A stretch of 64,000 nt of DNA from VRUE01 sp033856275. Its GTDB lineage: Bacteria; Actinomycetota; Thermoleophilia; Solirubrobacterales; 70-9. The DNA lies in the NCBI GenBank assembly GCA_033856275.1, contig JAWVFJ010000049.1, positions 1 through 64,000 of the forward strand. The letters run 5' to 3'. Positions 58,211-64,000 of the stretch are shown here, in pieces. A program made the translations under genes and the position numbers. The notes below the pieces were generated by a model that was not told the DNA's origin, ran no database searches, and saw only the letters and a list, made by a program, of their open reading frames with translations. How positions within the stretch are numbered: position 1 is the stretch's first letter; each line of letters begins with the position of its first letter.

Positions 58211-58903
58211 ATGAGCAGCGTCATTGACGACATCGAGCGTGGGCAGCTGAGGAAGGGACTCCCTTCCTTTGACGCTGGCGATCGCGTCCGCGTCCACTTC
58301 CAGGTCGTCGAGGGCAGCCGCCGCCGCACCCAGGTGTTCGAGGGGATCGTCCTGCGGCGACAGGGCTCGGGAGCGCGCGAGACCTTCACCGTCCGCAAGC
58401 AGTCCTTCGGCGTCGGCGTCGAGCGAACCTTTCCACTGCACTCGCCGAAGATCGAGAAGCTGGAGATCGCCGCCCGCGGCGACGTACGCCGGGCCAAGCT
58501 CTACTACCTGCGCGGTCGCATCGGCAAGGCGGCTCGCGTCGCCGAGCGGCGCTGGGGCATCGACGAGGAGTTGATCTCCGCGCCAACGGCTGCCGCGGAG
58601 CCCGAAGCGGTCGATGCTGAGGGTGTCAGCCAGGCCGAGGAAGACGCTCAGGTCGAAGGCGCCGAGGCCGCGGGTCCTGTCGCGGAGGAGGCGTCTGAGA
58701 GCAACGAGTCTGAGTCCGAGGCTGCTGAGCCGAGCGACGAGCCGGCGGCGGAGACTGAGCCAGAGGCTGCAAGCGAGACACCGGCAGATACGGACGCCGA
58801 GGCGCCCGAGGCGGGGGAGACCGAGGACAACGCCGCGGCTGACGATGCCGAGGACGAGGCGCCGGAGAAGAAATCCGGCGACTCCGGCGGAGACTCGGCC
58901 TGA
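58211..58903 (+). CDS. rplS: 50S ribosomal protein L19 with a long acidic C-terminal extension
   Basis: 230 residues, while typical L19 is about 115. Residues 1-115 are a normal L19 (GLPSFDAGDRVRVHFQVVEG, FEGIVLRRQGSGARETFTVR, IEKLEIAARGDVRRAKLYYL). From about 116 on the protein is almost only Ala, Glu, Asp, Pro and Ser (for example EASESNESESEAAEPSDEPA). The tail is in frame and ends at the CTGA overlap with lepB. Its role is unknown; it may be an acidic disordered interaction arm. Confidence 0.95.
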   Translation: MSSVIDDIERGQLRKGLPSFDAGDRVRVHFQVVEGSRRRTQVFEGIVLRRQGSGARETFTVRKQSFGVGVERTFPLHSPKIEKLEIAARGDVRRAKLYYLRGRIGKAARVAERRWGIDEELISAPTAAAEPEAVDAEGVSQAEEDAQVEGAEAAGPVAEEASESNESESEAAEPSDEPAAETEPEAASETPADTDAEAPEAGETEDNAAADDAEDEAPEKKSGDSGGDSA

Positions 58904-59520
58904 AACTCGCAATCCCGAAGCCGAAGACACGTGGCGGCGGCTTCGTAGAGCTTGTCGTCATCGTTGCGTTGGCGTTGGGCTTGGCGCTAGCGATTCAGGC
59001 TTGGCTGATCAAGCCTTACCAGATCCCCTCGCAGTCGATGGAGCCGACCTTGGACGTCGGTCAGCGGGTTCTCGTCAACCGCTTCCTCTACCACTTCACC
59101 GATCCGAGCCCGGGCGACATCGTCGTCTTCCACCCGCCCAAGGGAGCCGATGCCGGCACCGAATGCGGCATCCCACACAGCGAACGCGAAGCCTGCCCGA
59201 AGCCGACGCCCGAAGAGTCGGACCAAAACTTCATCAAGCGCATCGTCGCCGGACCCGGCGACACGCTCAGCGTCCGCGACGGTCACCCGGTCGTCAACGG
59301 CGTCGAGAAGACCGAAGAGTCCTACATCCGGCCCTGCGGCTCCGCGCCTTCCTGCAATTTGCCCAAACCGATCAAGATTCCACCCGGCTATTACTTCATG
59401 ATGGGCGACAACCGTGGCGAAAGCGACGACAGCCGCTTCTGGGGCCCCGTCCCCCGTGGATGGATCATCGGCAAGGCCTTCGCCACCTACTGGCCTCCCA
59501 ACCGTATCGGCATCCTCTAA
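58900..59520 (+). CDS. lepB: Signal peptidase I (probable CTG start)
   Basis: Membrane protease cleaving signal peptides. 206 residues if translation begins at CTG 58900: a basic start (KLAIPKPKTRGGG), then a transmembrane helix (FVELVVIVALALGLALAIQA), catalytic Ser46 in QIPSQSMEPTLDVG and general-base Lys113 in NFIKRIVAGPGD. No ATG, GTG or TTG occurs in this frame between an upstream stop and TTG 58969, which would cut most of the helix. CTG 58900 overlaps the rplS stop as CTGA and has GGAG with 7-base spacing, the same geometry as other NTGA overlaps here. A 20-residue insertion containing Cys89 and Cys99 is present. Confidence 0.9.
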   Translation: MKLAIPKPKTRGGGFVELVVIVALALGLALAIQAWLIKPYQIPSQSMEPTLDVGQRVLVNRFLYHFTDPSPGDIVVFHPPKGADAGTECGIPHSEREACPKPTPEESDQNFIKRIVAGPGDTLSVRDGHPVVNGVEKTEESYIRPCGSAPSCNLPKPIKIPPGYYFMMGDNRGESDDSRFWGPVPRGWIIGKAFATYWPPNRIGIL

Positions 59521-60199
59521 GCCGCCGGCAAAGGGCAAGGCGCACAGGCGCCGCCTCGCCCGCACGCGACGTCTCTTCGCCTTCGATCGCGGTCTCGGCA
59601 CCCGCTTGGTCGCTGGCGCCGACGAGGCCGGGCGGGGCTGCCTGGCGGGCCCATTGGTTGCCGCCGCGGTCCTGATCGACTACGAGGCACTCTCCCACAG
59701 CGACCGCCGCGCGCTTGCCGGTCTGCACGACTCAAAGCAGATGCAGGCGGAGAAGCGGGCGGAGCTCTTTCCCTGCGTGCTGCGCGCCGCCGAGCGGGTC
59801 AGCGTCGTCATCCGCTGTGCCCGCGGTATCGATCAGCGCGGCCTGCACGTGACCAACATCGAAGCCCTCTCAAATGCACTGGAATGGCTGCGCCCAGACG
59901 GTGGAGCGACCTGCCTTGTCGACGGCTTCTCACTGCGCCAGTGCAGGGTGCCCCATCGAGCGGTGATCGAGGGCGATGGCACCAGCGCTGCGATCGCCGC
60001 CGCCTCGGTGATCGCCAAGGTCACCCGCGACCGCTATATGCGACGTGCCGCCGCCCAGCACCCCGGCTGGGGCTTCGAGGAGCACGTCGGCTATTCCACC
60101 CCTGAGCACCGCGAGGCGATCGAGCGCATCGGCATCTCACCCCTGCACCGCCGCTCCTTTCAGTCGGTCGCGTACAGCCAACTGGAGCTTGCCGGCTAG
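59456..60199 (+). CDS. rnhB: Ribonuclease HII (start uncertain)
   Basis: Removes RNA from RNA-DNA hybrids. Catalytic motifs are LVAGADEAGRGCLAGPLVAA (DEG-type), LHDSKQMQAEKRAELF and CLVDGFSL (third Asp). Family homology starts near LFAFDRGLGTRLVAGADEAG (about 59573), but there is no ATG/GTG/TTG between the lepB stop and that point; GTG 59456 lies inside lepB and TTG 59606 is only 3 residues before the motif core. The start is set at 59456 for want of better. Total length is then 247 residues. The 3' end overlaps the convergent UPF0102 gene by 4 bases. Confidence 0.9.
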   Translation: MDGSSARPSPPTGLPTVSASSKPPAKGKAHRRRLARTRRLFAFDRGLGTRLVAGADEAGRGCLAGPLVAAAVLIDYEALSHSDRRALAGLHDSKQMQAEKRAELFPCVLRAAERVSVVIRCARGIDQRGLHVTNIEALSNALEWLRPDGGATCLVDGFSLRQCRVPHRAVIEGDGTSAAIAAASVIAKVTRDRYMRRAAAQHPGWGFEEHVGYSTPEHREAIERIGISPLHRRSFQSVAYSQLELAG

Positions 60200-60573
60200 A
60201 ACGCGGCGTCGATGTGCTCGATATCGGTCGGGCGGCCAGCCTGGTCAAAGGTGACGCCGACGGCGTCGAAACGGATCTCGGCGTAGTAGGGCAGATCGCG
60301 CCGTTCGCCCATCCAGGCGGCGGCGAGGCGGCGGATGCGCTGCTGCTTGCGGCGGTCGACTGCGAGTACGGGGCGCTCGGGACCGTAAGCCGAGCCCTCA
60401 CGACCGGCCTTGACCTCGACGAAGACGAGCGTGCGGCCGTCTAGCGCGACGATGTCGAGCTCGCCGTAGCGGGTGCGGGCGTTGCGCTCGATGATCTCCC
60501 AGCTGGCGGTGATGAGATGAGCGGCGACGAGGTCCTCCGCGGCACGGCCGATTCGCTGTCGCTGAACGGTCAT
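60196..60573 (-). CDS. UPF0102 (YraN-like) endonuclease-fold protein
   Basis: 125 residues: TVQRQRIGRAAEDLVAAHLI, ITASWEIIERNARTRYGELD and DIVALDGRTLVFVEVKAGRE carry the GELD...VEVK pattern of the PD-(D/E)xK nuclease fold. Usually it is on the same strand as rnhB; here it is inverted and converges on rnhB. It may act in DNA uptake or repair together with the neighbouring comM and dprA. ATG 60573 is preferred over the upstream open frame to 60720. Confidence 0.9.
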   Translation of the reverse strand: MTVQRQRIGRAAEDLVAAHLITASWEIIERNARTRYGELDIVALDGRTLVFVEVKAGREGSAYGPERPVLAVDRRKQQRIRRLAAAWMGERRDLPYYAEIRFDAVGVTFDQAGRPTDIEHIDAAF

Positions 60574-60698
60574 CGATGCCGACGATAGGGACTCTCCGGA
60601 GGTACCCGGCCGGGATCCCCCTTCGGTGTGGGCGAATTGACAGAAGCGGCACAGGGTGCGCACCACGCGTCGGATTGGCCTCCATAGCGTCGGCGCAG

Positions 60699-62195
60699 AT
60701 GCTCGCCACGGCGCAGACATTCACGCTCGATGGCATCTCGGCCCGCTCAGTGCGGGTCGAGGTCGACGTCCACCGCGGTCTCCCCGCCTTTTCCGTTGTT
60801 GGTCTCCCCGACGCCGCGGTGCGCGAGGCGCGCGAGCGGGTGCGAGCGGCGCTGGTCAACTGTGGCTTCGAGTTCCCGCTGCGGCGAATCGTCGCCAACC
60901 TGGCTCCGGCCAGCCTGCGCAAGGCAGGACCCGGTCTCGACCTGGCGATCGCCGTTGCGCTGCTTACCGCGTCCGAGCAACTGGAGTTGGGGCGGGCGGC
61001 GAGGACAGCGATGGTCGGAGAGCTTGCGCTCGATGGCTCGGTGCGGCCGGTGCCCGGAATTCTCGCAATTGCTGAGGCGGCACGGGAGCGAGGCATCAAG
61101 TCGATCTTCGTGCCAGCCGAGAACGGCCCGGAGGCGGCTCTGGTGGATGACATCGAGGTGATCTGTCTAGAAAGTCTCAGTCAGGTGGCCGCGCTGGCGG
61201 CGGACGAGTGGGACCCGCCCCGACCCGAGTCGATGCCGCTGCGACTGCAGGTCAGCGAAAGCGGACCTGACCTCGCCGACCTACGCGGCCAGCGCCACCT
61301 CCGCTATGCGCTCGAGGTCGCCGCGGCGGGCGGGCACAGCATGTTGATGGTCGGACCGCCCGGCGCCGGCAAGTCGCTTGCCGCGAGTCGCTTGCCATCG
61401 ATCCTGCCGGCCCTGGCGCCGGTCGAGGCACTCGAGGTGGCGCGGATCGCCAGCGCCTGCGGCAGGTTGGGCGAGGACGGACAGGAGGGAAGGCCGTTTC
61501 GCTCTCCCCACCACACGATCAGCCCGGCCGGGCTGGTTGGGGGTGGGAACCCGCCTAATCCCGGCGAGGCGACGCTCGCCCACCGCGGTGTCCTCTTCCT
61601 CGATGAGCTCTGCGAGTTTCGCCGCGACACGTTGGAGGCGCTGCGGACGCCGCTGGAGACCGGCTGGGTCTCGATTGCTCGGGCCGGAGCGTGGCGCCGT
61701 CTGCCCTGCCGTTTCATGCTCGTCGGTGCCGCCAATCCCTGTCCCTGCGGCCGCGGCGAGGCCGACCCCGAGTGCAGCTGTGCGCCACTTGCGGTCCAGC
61801 GCTATCAGACTCGCTTGAGTGGAGCCCTTGCCGACCGCATCGACGTGCTGGCTGCGATCCGCCAGCCCTCGGCAGCCGAGATCGCCGGGCCCCCGGGGGA
61901 GGCGTCAACCGCGATTCGCGAGCGCGTGGGTGCTGCTCGCGAGCGCCAGGAACGCCGTCTTGGCGGGGGTCGCTGCAACGCGGAGATGACACCAGCCGAG
62001 GTGCGCAGGTGCGCCCTCGATGAGGACGCCGCGGTTTTGCTTGCCGACGCTTACGCCCGGCGCCGGCTCAGTGGCCGCGCCCACGATCGGATACTGCGCC
62101 TCGCGCAGACAGTCGCTGACCTGGCGGGCGGCGAGGCGATCACTCGTGAACAGATGGCCCAAGCCCTGCAACTGCGCAGGAGGGACAACGAATGA
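60699..62195 (+). CDS. comM: YifB/ComM Mg-chelatase-like AAA+ ATPase
   Basis: 498 residues: N-terminal Lon-protease-like domain (GLPAFSVVGLPDAAVREARE), then an AAA+ domain with GPPGAGKSLAASRLPSILPA, FRSPHHTISPAGLVGGG, VLFLDELCEFRRDTLEALRT and FMLVGAANPCPCGRGEADPE. In naturally competent bacteria ComM is a hexameric branch-migration helicase in transformation. ATG 60699 fits the family start. It overlaps dprA by 4 bases, and comM-dprA is a common pair. Confidence 0.94.
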   Translation: MLATAQTFTLDGISARSVRVEVDVHRGLPAFSVVGLPDAAVREARERVRAALVNCGFEFPLRRIVANLAPASLRKAGPGLDLAIAVALLTASEQLELGRAARTAMVGELALDGSVRPVPGILAIAEAARERGIKSIFVPAENGPEAALVDDIEVICLESLSQVAALAADEWDPPRPESMPLRLQVSESGPDLADLRGQRHLRYALEVAAAGGHSMLMVGPPGAGKSLAASRLPSILPALAPVEALEVARIASACGRLGEDGQEGRPFRSPHHTISPAGLVGGGNPPNPGEATLAHRGVLFLDELCEFRRDTLEALRTPLETGWVSIARAGAWRRLPCRFMLVGAANPCPCGRGEADPECSCAPLAVQRYQTRLSGALADRIDVLAAIRQPSAAEIAGPPGEASTAIRERVGAARERQERRLGGGRCNAEMTPAEVRRCALDEDAAVLLADAYARRRLSGRAHDRILRLAQTVADLAGGEAITREQMAQALQLRRRDNE

Positions 62196-63307
62196 ACGAG
62201 CCCAGTGCATGCCCCGACTGCCTGCGGCGCTCGCGGCTACTTGCCCACCTCGCTCCCTATATCGAGAAGATCGCCACGGGCGCGCTCGGTTCGCGCTCGC
62301 CCGAACTGCTGCGACTCCCCAACGAGGATCTGGCAGCCGCAGCGGCGCCGAACATTGCCACGCAGGTCCTTGCCCAGGTCGCCGCCGTGCCCGAGCGCCA
62401 GCTACGCGCCGACCTAGTTGCCGCACAGTGCTGGGCCTGCTGCCGCCATGACGCTCGCTTTCCAATCGGCCTGCACGACGCCGCCGATGCACCCTGGGCG
62501 CTGATCGGGCGTGGCGACCCGGTCTTGCTGGAGCGCCTCGAGCCCGAGGCAACGGTGACCATGGTCGGCGCCCGCCGGGCCAGTTCCTATGGGCGCGGGG
62601 TGGCCCGAGAGCTCGGCCGGGAACTCGCCGCTGCTGGGCTGCTCGTCACCAGTGGCCTCGCCTTCGGTATCGATGCTTGCGCTCATCGTGGCGCCCTCGA
62701 GGTCGGCACCACCGTCGCTGTTCTGGGCTGCGGCGCCGATGTCGCCTATCCCGCCTCGCACCGCTCGCTCTGGCGCCACATCTGTGAACAGGGCCTGGTG
62801 CTCTCCGAGCTACCGCCGGGAACCGGAGTCTGGCGCTGGACCTTTCCGGCGCGCAACAGGATCATGGCCGCCTTGGCGGGAATGACCGTCGTGATCGAGG
62901 CGGCGCAGCGATCGGGGTCGCTGATCACGGCGGACCTTGCCGCCGACCTAGGCCGTGACCTCGGCGCTGTTCCGGGGCCGGTCAATTCGCGGGGCTCGGC
63001 CGGAACGAACGATCTGCTCGCCGGTGGCGCCTGCTTGATACGCGATGGCCAGGACGTGCTCGACGCAATGTTCGGTCCCGGTGTGCGGAACGTGGAGCGC
63101 ACCGGCCCAGGTTTGGCGCCGGACCTGGTCGGCGTGCTGGCGGCTGTCGAGAGGGGTGACGATACCTGTGACGCTGTTGCCTCCGAGCTTGATCTTTCCG
63201 GTCCTGAGGCCGCTGCGGCACTGGCCACCCTCGAGGCGCTCGGCTATCTCTCTTGCTCCTTGGTCGGCATCTACGCGCGAACGTTGCTGACGGTGCCCGG
63301 TGTCTAG
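62192..63307 (+). CDS. dprA: DNA processing protein DprA (Smf)
   Basis: Loads RecA on incoming single-stranded DNA during transformation. 371 residues with the Rossmann DprA core: VTMVGARRASSYGRGVAREL, VTSGLAFGIDACAHRGALEV, PARNRIMAALAGMTVVIEA and RSGSLITADLAADLGRDLGA. The N-terminal region holds CPDC (7-10) and CWACC (near 82-86), a pattern resembling a zinc-binding site rather than the usual SAM-like domain. It overlaps comM by 4 bases. Confidence 0.94.
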   Translation: MNEPSACPDCLRRSRLLAHLAPYIEKIATGALGSRSPELLRLPNEDLAAAAAPNIATQVLAQVAAVPERQLRADLVAAQCWACCRHDARFPIGLHDAADAPWALIGRGDPVLLERLEPEATVTMVGARRASSYGRGVARELGRELAAAGLLVTSGLAFGIDACAHRGALEVGTTVAVLGCGADVAYPASHRSLWRHICEQGLVLSELPPGTGVWRWTFPARNRIMAALAGMTVVIEAAQRSGSLITADLAADLGRDLGAVPGPVNSRGSAGTNDLLAGGACLIRDGQDVLDAMFGPGVRNVERTGPGLAPDLVGVLAAVERGDDTCDAVASELDLSGPEAAAALATLEALGYLSCSLVGIYARTLLTVPGV

Positions 63308-63317
63308 GCTGCCCGGC

Positions 63318-64000
63318 GTGGACTCCAAGCGCATCCCAGCCGTGCTCTCGATCGCCGGGTCGGACTCTGGCGGTGGTGCCGGCATTCAGGCCGATCTGAA
63401 GGCGTTCGCCCGCTGCGGTGTGCACGGGATGACGGCGATCACGGCGATCACCGCGCAGAACACCATCGGTGTGGAGGCGATCGAAGCAGTTTCGCCGGAG
63501 ATGATCATCGCCCAGATCGGGGCGGTTGCGGACGACATCGGCGTCGACGCGGTGAAGGTGGGGATGTTGGGCAACGCCGAAACCATCGAGGCCGTCGTCG
63601 CTGCACTCAGTTTGCTCGTCGACGAGGTCCCGATCGTCGTCGACCCAGTCATGGTCGCCGAGAGCGGCGCCGTGTTGCTCGATCCCAAGGCGCATGAAGT
63701 GCTGGTCACGCGGCTTCTTCCGCTGGCCAGTGTGGTTACGCCGAACATCCCAGAGGCGCGAGTCCTTGCCGGTGCGCAGGAGCGCGATTCCCAGGAGGAC
63801 TTGGCCCGCGAGGTACTTGCACTCGGGCCCCATGCGGTCGTCGTCACGGGTGGTCATAGCGAGCGCGCTGTCGATCTGTTCTTCGATGGCCGCGAGTCGG
63901 TGGAGATCGCCGGTGAGCGCCATCCCGAGGGCGCTGCGCACGGCTCCGGTTGCACTCATTCTTCGGCGTTGGCCGCCTTCCTCGCTCACGGCGAGACACC
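63318..64000 (+). CDS. thiD: Hydroxymethylpyrimidine/phosphomethylpyrimidine kinase (3' partial)
   Basis: Thiamine biosynthesis kinase; the window ends inside it. The N-terminal motif is SIAGSDSGGGAGIQADLKAF, followed by TAITAQNT, MLGNAETIEAVVAALS, VVDPVMVAESGAVLL and HGSGCTHSSALAAFLA (catalytic GxGC). At least 227 codons are present. GTG 63318 is chosen; GTG 63300 in frame overlaps the dprA stop by 8 bases. No TPP riboswitch is visible upstream, since dprA is adjacent. Confidence 0.94.
   Translation, partial: MDSKRIPAVLSIAGSDSGGGAGIQADLKAFARCGVHGMTAITAITAQNTIGVEAIEAVSPEMIIAQIGAVADDIGVDAVKVGMLGNAETIEAVVAALSLLVDEVPIVVDPVMVAESGAVLLDPKAHEVLVTRLLPLASVVTPNIPEARVLAGAQERDSQEDLAREVLALGPHAVVVTGGHSERAVDLFFDGRESVEIAGERHPEGAAHGSGCTHSSALAAFLAHGET

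Overview
The window is a gene-dense, GC-rich (by eye about two thirds G+C) piece of a bacterial chromosome, most likely from a high-GC actinobacterium. The gene order coaD, SepIVA-like protein, yceD, rpmF, plsX, acpP, rnc, smc, ftsY, ffh, rpsP, khpA, trmD, rplS, lepB, rnhB, comM, dprA is typical of actinobacteria, and the missing rimM and mutM/fpg and the style of the proteins suggest a deep lineage such as Thermoleophilia (Solirubrobacterales-like). That placement is inference. I see no phage, insertion sequence, CRISPR array, rRNA or tRNA.

Layout. 1-4923: glycine decarboxylase subunit gcvPB, a two-gene NHEJ pair (stand-alone LigD polymerase and Ku) on the minus strand, and a FetAB-like ABC exporter. 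5026-8722: a minus-strand operon of a secreted beta-propeller protein, an M14 carboxypeptidase, an ECF sigma factor and a membrane-anchored beta-propeller protein that is probably its anti-sigma factor. 8746-10428: a 14-TM MFS exporter. 10554-22455: trpS, scpA, scpB, rluB, aroH, hisC, aroF, tyrA, aroA, cmk, der and metK, which join chromosome condensation with aromatic amino acid synthesis. 22670-23925: two small minus-strand membrane proteins in a repeat-rich patch. 24038-30090: priA, def, fmt, rsmB, a zinc ribbon protein and rpe. 30153-34914: a PH-like membrane protein, a K+/H+ antiporter, a polysaccharide flippase and a polyprenyl-phosphate glycosyltransferase. 34989-38482: the riboflavin operon ribD-ribE-ribBA-ribH. 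38509-46574: rpmB, an MMPL transporter (minus), fakA, recG, rsmD, coaD and a SepIVA-like protein. 46706-58156: a methyltransferase (minus), yceD, rpmF, plsX, acpP, rnc, smc, a wax-ester-synthase-like acyltransferase, ftsY, ffh, rpsP, khpA and trmD. 58211-64000: rplS, lepB, rnhB, a UPF0102 nuclease (minus), comM, dprA and a truncated thiD.

The most unusual content lies between and inside housekeeping genes. (1) At least two families of nested hairpin elements (family A, about 112 bases, three copies; family B, about 150 bases, three copies) sit directly 3' of genes. The inner core is conserved, while the outer arms differ between loci and remain almost perfectly self-complementary, so there is covariation. 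A third family, C, has two copies of 53 bases. (2) The SMC protein in the canonical rnc-smc-ftsY position is only 823 residues, has both ATPase half-heads, and shows no recognisable hinge, although scpA and scpB are present. (3) RNase III lacks one of the usual metal-binding glutamates and has Asp to Glu at another. (4) lepB appears to start at CTG in a CTGA overlap with the rplS stop. (5) L19 carries an acidic tail of about 115 residues.
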